A DNA stretch of 53,097 nt from Eubacterium aggregans. Its GTDB lineage: Bacteria > Bacillota > Clostridia > Eubacteriales > Eubacteriaceae. The notes beneath the pieces were generated by a model. It was not told where the DNA came from, did no database searches, and was given only the letters and a program-made list of their open reading frames with translations. Of this stretch, positions 23,818 to 31,735 are shown piece after piece. Within the stretch, counting starts at the first letter, position 1. Each line of letters opens with the position of its first letter. The translations under genes and the position numbers were made by a program. The stretch spans positions 1 to 53,097 of the forward strand of contig NZ_FNRK01000017.1 of NCBI RefSeq assembly GCF_900107815.1. Reading direction: 5' to 3'.

Positions 23818-23883
23818 CCCTCATCCTTTTTTCAAATTATATCATTTTTTGGAAAAAAAAGAAATACTTGGCATTTATTCTTT

Positions 23884-23912
23884 AAAAAAATAACGCACCC
23901 TTACGGTGCGTT
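23884..23912 (-). terminator. Terminator of the helix-hairpin-helix gene
   Basis: On the minus strand AACGCACC and GGTGCGTT form an 8-bp stem with loop GTAAG, followed by ATTTTTTT; it lies just after the stop at 23919. Confidence 0.85.
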
Positions 23913-23918
23913 TAGAAT

Positions 23919-24209
23919 CTACTCATCCTTCCAATAAAGCCAATGCAGCTTTTCAGGATCGGGTTTTTCCGTGTTAGCAAAATATACCGCACAGCGGTAC
24001 TTATAAAGTCGATTGCGATCTAAGCAGCGGCCTCGGGTGAGGCATTCCTTTTCATAAATCGACTCTGGATTGACACCGTGCAGGGATTTCAACGTTTTAA
24101 ATCCCAGACGGATCAAAGATCCTTCAACTTCCTCACCGATTTCAGGAATCTTGTGCAAATCACTCTTCATCCGACTCATGCGCTGTCGGAGTGTCGTCAT
24201 TGTGCCCAT
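23919..24209 (-). CDS. Helix-hairpin-helix protein of the Cdd1 / pathogenicity-locus family
   Basis: A protein of about 96 residues. The N-terminal half reads LHKIPEIGEEVEGSLIRLGF followed by KTLKSLHGVNPESIYEKEC, a helix-hairpin-helix-like fold. The C-terminal half has RCLDRNRLYKYRCAVYFA and ends LHWLYWKDE, the family's hallmark Cys, Arg and Trp residues. The family is small, probably binds nucleic acid, and has no assigned reaction. Start: ATG 24209 lies 15 bases after GGAGG, which is long; an ATG two codons later or a TTG at 24254 (seven bases after AAAGGTG) are alternatives. A terminator follows at once, so it is a single-gene unit. Confidence 0.75.
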   Translation of the reverse strand: MGTMTTLRQRMSRMKSDLHKIPEIGEEVEGSLIRLGFKTLKSLHGVNPESIYEKECLTRGRCLDRNRLYKYRCAVYFANTEKPDPEKLHWLYWKDE

Positions 24210-24314
24210 TTTAAATCTTTCATTCCTCCGTACTTCATATATTGATATCCACAAATACTAACACCTTTATCAACAAAAAGCTACTACTATTTACATTAAA
24301 GTTAAAAAACTTTT

Positions 24315-24773
24315 TTATTGTAGATTGGCACCACAATTTCCGCAGAAATTTGTTCCTGGAGGATTGGTGTGACCGCACTTGTGACAGTCCTGTGGACCCA
24401 GGGGAGTCCCGCATTCACTGCAAAATTTATTTTCCCCGGGATTCTTGTGTCCACAGGCGCTGCAGGTAGTGGTTTCGCACAGATCCTTAAAGCTTTGGCC
24501 GTTTTCACCCTTGGCGGCATCGATGATGGCCTGGGCTTCTGCCATCTGGGATAAAAGCTCCCGGAGCTGCACGGCGGTTTCCCCATAGGCGGTATCGCCG
24601 TCCCGGGCCAGGGCCATTTTCCCGATTTCGGCGTAGAGGGCTTCGGTTTTTTTCTTCAGCTCCACCACCGTCCCCCGGGCGGTTAAAAACTTCATGGTCG
24701 GGTCATCCTTGGGGAGTAGGTTTGACAGGCCTTTCATTAAATTATCTAATCCATCACTAAATAAATCACTCAT
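24315..24773 (-). CDS. Zinc-ribbon protein with a helical N-terminal half
   Basis: A soluble protein of 152 residues. Residues 1-95 are charged and helical (LKKKTEALYAEIGKMALARD and a Gln/Ala-rich helix), probably a coiled coil. The C-terminus has two complete double-Cys zinc ribbons: CSACGHKNPGENKFCSECG and CHKCGHTNPPGTNFCGNCG, each with four Cys. Such ribbons serve as protein or nucleic-acid contacts; the partner is unknown. Start ATG 24773 follows AGGAGG by eight bases; the much longer frame to 24959 overlaps the next gene and has no ribosome site. It ends the TasA/SipW-like locus on the minus strand, with 61 bp between it and the small TasA-like protein. Confidence 0.85.
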   Translation of the reverse strand: MSDLFSDGLDNLMKGLSNLLPKDDPTMKFLTARGTVVELKKKTEALYAEIGKMALARDGDTAYGETAVQLRELLSQMAEAQAIIDAAKGENGQSFKDLCETTTCSACGHKNPGENKFCSECGTPLGPQDCHKCGHTNPPGTNFCGNCGANLQ

Positions 24774-24834
24774 GGTCGTAACCTCCTGTTTCTTTTTTCT
24801 ATTATACACCCTTAGGATGATCATCGCATTAAAT

Positions 24835-25002
24835 TTATGGAGCAGTTGTATCCGTGGTAGCTGGAAAATACACTGTCCCGGTGGCGGTGGCCGTGAGCTG
24901 GTCCCAGGCGTAGTAGGTGGTGGTAATGGAAAAGCCGCAAATGAGCAGGCATAGGCCAAGAATGGCTAATAAAATGAGTGTGTTTAAACGGAATCGACGC
25001 AT
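24835..25002 (-). CDS. Small secreted TasA/camelysin-like protein (55 residues)
   Basis: A short gene. It encodes an N-terminal RRFRLNT basic patch, a 20-residue hydrophobic helix, then YYAWDQLTATATGTVYF and a Thr-rich end. The YAW-D-x-x-T-A-T-A-T-G string matches the N-terminal processing region of SipW-type substrates (TasA, camelysin), but the protein stops there, so it is a minimal or truncated member. It overlaps the 3' end of the signal peptidase gene by 19 bp and has AGAGAGG eight bases before its ATG. It may be a co-secreted companion (TapA-like role) or a remnant; the context favours an expressed gene. Confidence 0.7.
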   Translation of the reverse strand: MRRFRLNTLILLAILGLCLLICGFSITTTYYAWDQLTATATGTVYFPATTDTTAP

Positions 25003-25856
25003 GGGAGTGCCTCTCTTTCTTGTATTTTTTGAACAGCCGGGGTGATGATAACCCGGTAATTGACAATTTGGCCGGCCTTTTCAAAGGGCCAGTGCCATTT
25101 GAGTTTGCCCTTGGCGGGGATGGGGGGCATGGGCTGGCGGAGGTGGTGGTAATCCGCCTGGGATTGTTTTTTATACCATACCCGCACTTCCATCATGGCA
25201 CCGGTGAGGGCCTGGGCATTGGGGTTGATGAGGACGCCCTGGAGTTCGCCCCCCTGGAGGTGGATATCGTCCAGACGCAGGGGCTTGGGCAGGGACAGAT
25301 CCCCTTGCTCGAAGTGCTCAGCGGCGTCCAGACGTCGCCACACCAGGGTGTTGACCACCCAGATAATACCGAGGATGCCCAGCTCCATGATGCCAAAGGG
25401 GCTTTTCCAGAAGAGGATGAAGCGGCCGACCCAGGGGATGATGAGGACGACGGTGCCGATGACGTCGGTGGGGATGGTGCTGTAGTCGTCGTAGCGGTCG
25501 GAGATTTCGGACTGGGTCCGGACCCAGAGGCCGTCCGGGGTGGACTGGAGTTCTCGATAGTAATGGGTGAAGATTTCACCCTCCCGGAGGTCATCGACCT
25601 TAAAGGTGATGATGTCCCCGGGTGCCAGGGTGTGGAAGGTGTCCAGGGTGATGGTGCGGTCGATGACCAGGGTGCCGGGGGGGAGGGTGTCCTTCATGCT
25701 GTCGGTGAGGATGATATAGGGGCGGTAGCCAATCCAGGTGGCCAGGCGGTCGGGGATGGTGACGGCCAGGAGGGTGTAGAGGGCCACCAGGAGGATGAGG
25801 ACCGAGGTGATGCCAGTTTTTAGTTTTTGGAAGCGTTGGGTTTGGGTAATGGTCAT
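24984..25856 (-). CDS. sipW: Signal peptidase I of the SipW (ER/archaeal) type
   Basis: Membrane-bound serine protease of 290 residues, longer than Bacillus SipW (about 190). An N-terminal helix (16-34) precedes the nucleophile block ILTDSMKDTLPPGTLVIDR. The general base is the His of FTHYYRELQ, not the Lys of ordinary bacterial signal peptidases, and the third box reads SEISDRYDDYSTIPTDVIGTVV minus its flanks. Two more helices follow (near 135-165) and then about 100 extra residues of beta-rich soluble sequence. It should process the TasA-like protein at 26475 and the small protein that follows. Start ATG 25856, seven bases after GGAGG. Confidence 0.9.
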   Translation of the reverse strand: MTITQTQRFQKLKTGITSVLILLVALYTLLAVTIPDRLATWIGYRPYIILTDSMKDTLPPGTLVIDRTITLDTFHTLAPGDIITFKVDDLREGEIFTHYYRELQSTPDGLWVRTQSEISDRYDDYSTIPTDVIGTVVLIIPWVGRFILFWKSPFGIMELGILGIIWVVNTLVWRRLDAAEHFEQGDLSLPKPLRLDDIHLQGGELQGVLINPNAQALTGAMMEVRVWYKKQSQADYHHLRQPMPPIPAKGKLKWHWPFEKAGQIVNYRVIITPAVQKIQEREALPCVDSV

Positions 25857-25960
25857 AGGTATACCTCCAAAAGGAAAATCAAAGAATGATTGTATTGCAA
25901 CTCAAATAAAAAGATTAAGTAGCTCCAATCGAGTGAGTGGTTAACCGAGTAAGTACAGTG

Positions 25961-26066
25961 GCGGGACCATCGCGGTTGACTTTGCGAAATGCGATAGCAT
26001 GAAGCAAAGGCATAGGGGGCTATTTTATGAGCGTAAGCGAATAGCCCCCGGTACCCGATGGTTCGC
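25961..26066 (+). ncRNA. Candidate structured RNA: three-way junction of stable stems
   Basis: Closing stem: ACCATCG (25966-25972) with CGATGGT (26056-26062), extended by GCG/CGC beyond an internal loop. Arm 1: TTTGC, a GAA/GAA symmetric internal loop, then ATGC/GCAT with loop GATA (25981-26008). Arm 2: GGGGGCTATT (26015-26024) with AATAGCCCCC (26040-26049), a 10-bp stem. No reading frame of interest covers it. The strand is uncertain because every stem also forms on the other strand; the GAA/GAA loop, which can form sheared G-A pairs, favours plus. Confidence 0.5.
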
Positions 26067-26168
26067 AATTTAAGCGGTTTTTTTTCCGCAGGAAAAATAA
26101 GAAAAACCGCTTTAATTGTGTTCCGATTAAAAGGCCCGAAAGTTCACGGCAAAGCCGTGACGAAGGGC
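26066..26168. repeat. Two further strong stem-loops in the same non-coding stretch
   Basis: First, 26066-26082 pairs with 26102-26118 over 17 bases with one mismatch (core AAGCGGTTTTT / AAAAACCGCTT), with an inner CC-GCA-GG hairpin. Second, TCACGGC-AAA-GCCGTGA (26144-26160) enclosed by GCCC (26134-26137) and GGGC (26165-26168). Together with the elements on both sides they fill 25857-26474, about 620 bases in which I see no gene. Confidence 0.6.
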
Positions 26169-26289
26169 ATACTTGCGGGCAATTGATGAGAACTTACAGT
26201 TAAAAGAGTCTCAAGTGCCGCTAGCTTTCAGTAAAGGGCGTGTAGCGTGACCTTGCTGGGCGGCAACGTAACTACGGTGGCAAGCGTCG

Positions 26290-26390
26290 GCGGTTCGCCA
26301 TTGGTATCGCAGTCCTGCTCCCGCTCGACGGACAGGCTGTGCCTGTTCGTCTCGAGGTCGCAATGACTGGGATACCATTGGCGGACAGCC
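26290..26390 (+). ncRNA. Candidate structured RNA or palindromic repeat, copy B
   Basis: Second copy of the element at 19134-19235, here on the plus strand. Outer stem: TGGTATC and CAGTC pair with GACTG and GATACCA around a G-G mismatch at the same place where copy A has A-C. Inner hairpin: GACGGACAGGC-TGT-GCCTGTTCGTC. It is followed by TTGGGTTGTGG and GCCGCCGC, a string also next to copy A, and then by the terminator at 26422-26457. The A-T to C-G exchange inside the outer stem relative to copy A keeps the pairing. Confidence 0.55.
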
Positions 26391-26421
26391 TTGGGTTGTG
26401 GTGATGCCGCCGCAGTTGTAG

Positions 26422-26457
26422 TTTGAAAAAAGCCATCCGGAGATGGCTTTTTTCAAA
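26422..26457. terminator. Bidirectional terminator downstream of the TasA-like gene
   Basis: TTTGAAAAAAGCCATC (26422-26437) and GATGGCTTTTTTCAAA (26442-26457) are perfect inverted copies with loop CGGA. It ends the TasA-like transcript (minus) and any RNA running rightward through copy B (plus). Confidence 0.9.
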
Positions 26458-26474
26458 CAGATTAATTTTTACAT

Positions 26475-27014
26475 TTATTTGAGTGCGGATAGGGTACCCA
26501 AGACAGATACCTGAATATTATTGCCTAACACGTGAGCTTTTGCTTCATTAGTAAAACTAATGGTTACAGTATAATTGCCAGAACCAGCATATGTTGTATC
26601 TCCAGATGAAGATAAATCACTACCAATATTATCCTTTTTTATTGTAATTGTGTAATCAGTAGTTGATATAAAGGATGTCCAATCACCGGTGTCTCCAGTG
26701 CGATATTGAACAGTTGGTGTAAAACTAAGAGTAGCTGTTTTATTAGTGGGCCAGTTTGTGACATTAAATTGTACGGTACCAACGACATCGGTAGTTGTTG
26801 TGGTGTCTAAGGTTGTGTTATGTGTGGAAGATAAAGTTGCTGCATCGGTAGCAACTAGTTCTACAGCCTGTCTCATTGCAAGTGGGGTTGTCGTATCTGC
26901 ATTATCACTCAATTTATCCCAAGCCGCAAAACTCCCCGCCACGGTCACCACCACAGCCACTGCAGTCACAATCCCTAATATGGCTTTACTCGATAAAAAT
27001 TTTGTACCCTTCAT
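26475..27014 (-). CDS. TasA/camelysin-like secreted surface protein
   Basis: A 179-residue exported protein. The N-terminus is a SipW-type signal: MKGTKFLSSKAILGIVTAVA, a hydrophobic core, then GSFAAWDKLSDNADTTTPL. The rest is Thr- and Val-rich beta-sandwich sequence with few charges (TLSFTPTVQYRTGDTGDW, YTVTISFTNEAKAHVLG), as in TasA and camelysin, which form biofilm fibres or act at the surface. Overall similarity outside the signal is weak. Start ATG 27014 follows AGGAGG by eight bases. The SipW-type signal peptidase gene lies downstream on the same strand beyond a terminator and a 600-base structured region, so the two are co-located but probably separately transcribed. Confidence 0.75.
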   Translation of the reverse strand: MKGTKFLSSKAILGIVTAVAVVVTVAGSFAAWDKLSDNADTTTPLAMRQAVELVATDAATLSSTHNTTLDTTTTTDVVGTVQFNVTNWPTNKTATLSFTPTVQYRTGDTGDWTSFISTTDYTITIKKDNIGSDLSSSGDTTYAGSGNYTVTISFTNEAKAHVLGNNIQVSVLGTLSALK

Positions 27015-27031
27015 GATTTTTCCTCCTAATT

Positions 27032-27061
27032 TAGAATCGTTTTTAAGTTGATTCTAGTATA
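27032..27061 (-). promoter_or_regulatory. Operator-like inverted repeat at the TasA-like gene's promoter
   Basis: TAGAATC (27032-27038) and GATTCTA (27050-27056) are perfect inverted copies 11 bp apart, adjoining a -10 box TATACT on the minus strand (27061-27056). No good -35 is seen, so an activator or another sigma factor may be needed. Confidence 0.4.
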
Positions 27062-27122
27062 GCAAGGTCTGGGGGAAAAGGCGAATACCGGGGGTGGGGG
27101 GCGACGTGATGCTTTTTGGGTA

Positions 27123-27817
27123 TCAGGGGAGCTGCTGGTAGTAGTTCAGGACGGCGGCTCGGAGGACTTTGGCCTCGGGGGGGATGGTGTGTTGGTTGTG
27201 GTTGTGGTGGACGCTGGATAGGGTGAGCTGACCTTGGCTGCCGCGGATGGGGCGGGTTTGGATGCCGGCTTTTTCAAATTCCTGGGCTTGGAGGGTGTGG
27301 CCAATAAGGATGTTGCCGGGGGTGCGGAGGAAGCGGACGATGGTGTGGTATTGGCTGATGGTGAGGGTTTGGTTGAATCGGGGGAAGCTGTATTGTTCAA
27401 TGAGGTGCCCCCAGGAGAGGTAGCCGAAGTAATCGGGGGGCGTGCGGACAAGGCGGTAGCCGCTGAGGCGTTGGGGGTCAATGGTGGTTTCGTGGAAGAG
27501 GGGGTCTTCTGGGGAGAAATGGACGGCGATGGCAAAACGCAGATTTTTCTGAATGGGGGTGCTGGCATCGGTGTGGAGCTTTGATAAGGTATCGGCCTGG
27601 TCCACGATGGATCGGGCGTAGTAGTAGACATCCTGACCGGCAGGGGTGAGAATCATGCTCTGGGGGTGCGCTCGAAGAGCTCGGTACCCAGCTCGGCTTC
27701 CAGACTGTGGATGGCCCGGGACAGATTAGGCTGGGAGTTGAAGAGGAGGGCGGCGGCTTTCCAGATGTTTTGGGTATCGGCAACGGTGACGAAGTAGCGG
27801 AGGGTGGAGAGTTTCAT
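27123..27817 (-). pseudogene. LysR-family regulator broken by a frameshift in a C5 run
   Basis: From ATG 27817 the frame gives a LysR winged helix (MKLSTLRYFVTVADTQNIWK, then NSQPNLSRAIHSLEAELG, TELFERTP) and ends in TGA at about codon 54. The next frame continues perfectly as the missing part (Gln-Ser-MILTPAGQDVYYYARSI) to TGA at 27123. One extra C in the run at 27662-27666 (minus strand) would restore a protein of about 231 residues. That is still shorter than normal LysR proteins (about 300), so the effector domain is abbreviated too. No good ribosome site precedes the ATG. It may be a recent pseudogene or a sequencing error in a homopolymer. Confidence 0.75.
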
Positions 27818-27913
27818 GGGCGAATTCTTTCGTTTTTTTTTGATTATATCAGAAATGAGGGGGATGTATCTATAAAATCCCGTTGATTTCCAGAAAGATT
27901 GGGTGTTTTGAAA

Positions 27914-27942
27914 TTGTATAAAAGATAAAAACGTGATAGTAT
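27914..27942 (+). promoter_or_regulatory. Promoter of the first interrupted surface-protein gene
   Basis: TTGTAT (27914-27919), 17-bp spacer, TAGTAT (27937-27942), about 45 bp before the ATG at 27986. Confidence 0.6.
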
Positions 27943-27985
27943 TAATAAAGATATCCTATACATCAAATGAGAAAGGATGGGTGTG

Positions 27986-30900
27986 ATGAAATCGAGAGTG
28001 GAGAAAGTGATGGTTTCTGTCCTGGCTGCTGTACTATGCTTTGTGTTTTGTATATCAGCGGTGGGCGCAGAGGAGGTGCAGCCTGGGAAAGGGGATGATC
28101 TCCAGGGCGGTAATGTGAGTGTGGTCTAGCTGACGGAGGTCGCCGGACTGGTCCTGAAGAACACCAGCTACGCCGATGTGTTTAAAAAGATATCGGACCC
28201 CATTAACGTGTATGCGGGGATCATGGGGGATTTCCAGAAGGAAAAATTCAATGAGGAGCTGATGCTTAAGATTGATGCCATCCAGGGGTCTCTGGTGGAC
28301 ATTGAAAACCAGATTGCCTCAGAGGATCGGGAGTTACAAAGTGCCATCAAAGCCCTTGAAGGGAAGGTGGATATGCAGAGCTATTCCCAGATGATGTCGG
28401 AGGTCAAGACCATCGATAACCAAGTCAACCTTCTGTATACAGATTACAAAGAAATTCTTGATAGCGCAGATGAGTCCACACCGGAACAGAACAAGGAGCA
28501 TGCCCAAAAGTGGGCGAATCGGGAAGAGGGGGCTGATCTGGATGGCAAGATCAGCCGAATCAATGCCCTCATGAGCGATGATCAGGGGACGGATACCTTG
28601 CTGGCAGCCGGGGAGCGGGTACTCCGAAACGGCTATCCCTTTGAGCATCAGATCCACGACCCTGTGTACGCCATGTACCAGTACACGGTGGGGGTACGCC
28701 AGCGGCTGTTGTTTTTAGACAGTGAGTATTACCATTATCAATCGGCCCTAAAGAATGATCCACTCTATAACAAACAGTACCTCACCCGGTACAATGCGGT
28801 GGCCACGGCCATTAATGCCGAGGTGGAGCACAGCCAGATTACGGAACTGGCGGACCCGGAGGGGGTTAAGCAGAGCCTGGCACTGCATAATCCGGACCGG
28901 GGGAGCGGGAAGACGGTTGAGGGCTATGGGGTTATTTTAAATGCCAATAAAAAGGAATACTTCATTGCCCAGGGGGCGGATACCTTAAGCACCCTGTTTA
29001 CCTGTACCCACCGGAAAACGGATGGGCGATATCCCTATGAGGATACCTTTATTCATAGTGCGGATTATCCGGCGGAGGATACCACCGGACAGTTTAAGCT
29101 CATCGATTCCCAGGGGGATTTGCGCCCTTTGGCAGAGGCCGCCTGGAACCAGGATGGGGGGGGTACGGTTTTTAGATTGGCTGGTGACGAGTGGAGGCCT
29201 AACGGAGCTGGGGAATTGTAAAGCCCTGCTGACCTCGGATTATGTGGAAAATCTGCCGGGGCCGCTGCTCTATACCAATACCACCACCCGGGATGGCCAC
29301 CAGAACCTTTTCAATGCCAATGCCATAACCTATAACGACCTGGATAAGAGTGTCATCACCCAGGGGTATATTGCCAATTCTCTCAGAGTTTCGGCAGGCT
29401 ATCACTTTGGTGGGGAAGCCGCAGAGACCCCCTGGTACTCTGCACCACTTTTAATCATCCTGGAAAATGGCGGGGATGGCCCGGTGAAGGATAATACCTT
29501 TGTGCCAAGGGGGATTGAGGATTTTCCGGGGACGGACCCGGTACTGGGCTTGTCCTTTGGGCATACCCTCACCGTGGATCTGTCCCAAATGACCCAGACG
29601 GATTTCCAGGGGAAAACCCTGCATCTCGAGGGGAAGGTTGTTTTAGATGGCGGGGAGGTACCCCGGTCCTTTACGGGGCTGTCCCTGGAAATGGGGACGG
29701 GGGCAGAGGTGACCCTGAAGAATGTGGATATTACCGGCCGGGATAATACCCCGGTGTTAAAGGCGACAGGGGGAACATCCACCCTGTCCATCACAGGGCG
29801 TGTGACCCTCACTGGCGGCGGGGGAACCCAAGATCGTCCGGGGATTCTAGTGAATGGCAATGATACGCTGACTATTCAAAGCGGTACTGCCGACGGCAGT
29901 CCGGGGCAGCTGACGGTAAAAGCCGCAGGGGGTGCCCCGGGAATTGATAACGGTTATAGCAATTTAAAGATTACCGGAGTGACCTTATCTGCTGCGGGCA
30001 GTGGGGACTACGCCGGTATTCAGCCGGGGCACCACCTGGAAATGGAGGACTCGGCGGTTACTGCCCAGGCAGGGAGTGCCAAAGCGGCGGATATTGGTGA
30101 TAATTATTTTACAAAAGAACGCAGCAGACAGGCCAATCATCAGATTTCAAACTGTACCCTGACCCTGGGATACAACCAAATTAGTGGGAATATTCAGATG
30201 ATGCCGGACTGCCAGTATACCAAGGGGGTGCCCTATTACATTACCTTTACCCATGGCAATGTCAGTGAGGATTGGGATGATGGTTCAGAATATGTGAGTC
30301 CACTAACCCTTACCATTACCGGAAGCGGCGGGGAACGCAGCCTGGAGGCCGATTGTAGCATTGCCTCAGTAACGGATCCAGAGGTCATGGTTCTGGAGGA
30401 TGGAGACCTGTCCGCAGTGAACCTGGGGAGTCTTGAAACCCTGGAAATCGAGACCTTTACGGATGGCTATGGTCCCTATCCCCAGACCCTGCGGGTAGCC
30501 ATGGGATCACCCTATGGTGCGGGGGAGGAACTCTGCCGGTTCGATTGTTATCGGGAGCTGTCGGCCAGTGAAGTGGAGGACAATACCTTCCATATCGATG
30601 ATCGGGTGTCCCGTTTATCCCTCCGAGGCTTCACACCCCAGGTTTTGAGTCAGATGCGGGTTGCTTTGACGGGCGGTGGAACTGGTGCCCGTTTAGGGGG
30701 CGACATCCCTTGGATGGGTCTGTCCGAGTGTTATCAGAATGAACGGGGGGATTATTACCTGAATCTTGGCAATGATTTGGAGGCTGCAGAAATCCTTTGG
30801 CTCAGACGCCAGGATGGGGATAAAAGTAATGCGGCTAAATTGACATTTTATTATGTGATACCCTTAAAAAAATCCATCGGCGATGTTCCCCAAACCGAGG

Positions 30901-31556
30901 GCAGTCGGCAGATGGTCCAGTGGCTTCCCCTGAAGGGGGTGAACTATCCCATCTTCCTAAAAGCGGAACCGGTGAACAGCTTCGGGGTAACCCTGGCCCT
31001 GCAGAATCAGCGGGTTTTGGCTGATGATCTGCTGTTGGAGGTGGAGGGAACAGAGGGAACCCAGCGCATTGCCTTGAAGAAGTTTTTGCCCGAGGGGACC
31101 TGGCTGAGTGCCACCCCTACCCAGTTTAATGTGCTCTTTGACCAGGGCATGGGGAATTTAAAACGGGCTCGGCTGATCCAAGGGGATGGCACGGCAAAGA
31201 ATGTGTCCTTGTCCATAGCCCAGTGGGATTTTTATGTCAACCAAACCGGACATTCGTCCGATTATCCTACCACCTTTTCCCTGGGGCCCTGTGTGATGCA
31301 TCCCGATGAGTGGTATACCTTTAAAGCATTTAATCTGGGGGGAGTGGAGGAAAAACCGAAGCCTGAGGTACCGGCCACCCCAGGGGGGAGTAACCCCCTG
31401 GATACTGGCTCAAAGTTAGAGGCCCAAAACCCGGGAACAGGCTGGATGCCGGCCCCAAAAGGGACAGCGGAAATCTATGGTGCGGTTCTGGCAGTCCTTG
31501 GTACGGTGGTGCTCTTTGGCTGGTGGTTCTCTAAAAAGAAAAGCTGCCGGCGTTAA
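27986..31556 (+). pseudogene. Large surface protein with in-frame TAG and a G8-tract frameshift
   Basis: The gene starts at ATG 27986 behind GAAAGGATGG with a clear signal peptide (VMVSVLAAVLCFVFCISAVG). TAG stops the frame at 28127-28129; the same frame then continues for 1.1 kb. At 29156-29163 a run of eight G shifts it; with seven G the sequence DGGVRFLDWLVTSGGLTEL is restored and the frame runs to TAA at 31556. The full product would be about 1,190 residues: a helical, charged N-terminal half, a repetitive beta-helix-like middle (LSLEMGTGAEVTLKNVDITG), and a C-terminal helix plus KKKSCRR anchor. It shares architecture and short motifs (GGLTEL/GGLTDL block) with the gene at 42111. Function unknown; adhesin- or toxin-like by form only. 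Confidence 0.8.
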
Positions 31557-31579
31557 GAAAGAATCACGTCGAAACATAC

Positions 31580-31611
31580 AAAAAGCGCCTGGGGGAGACC
31601 AGGCGCTTTTT
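31580..31611 (+). terminator. Strong terminator after the surface-protein gene
   Basis: AAAAAGCGCCTGG (31580-31592) and CCAGGCGCTTTTT (31599-31611) form a 13-bp stem with a six-base loop. Confidence 0.9.
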
Positions 31612-31735
31612 GCAAAAAATTAGGAATGAAAAGAAAAAGGGGAGATATACATCTCTTGGATTATGATAAGGGATAAACCTTTAGTCTGCCTTTACCAGAC
31701 AGGGGCTTCAGCATTCCTACAGATTTTGAAGAGGG

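Noticed and set aside
24978-25823. A 281-residue plus-strand frame opposite the signal peptidase gene
   Set aside because: It is very rich in Gly, Asp and Val, has no family features and no ribosome site, and lies wholly opposite a gene with clear catalytic motifs; it is a shadow of high-GC codon use.
25993-25996. GATA loop of the three-way junction as a GNRA tetraloop
   Set aside because: The third base is T (U), not a purine, so it does not fit the GNRA rule.
26211-26456. An 81-residue minus-strand frame in repeat copy B
   Set aside because: It follows the palindromic element and the terminator; no conserved protein sequence is shared with the frame through copy A.
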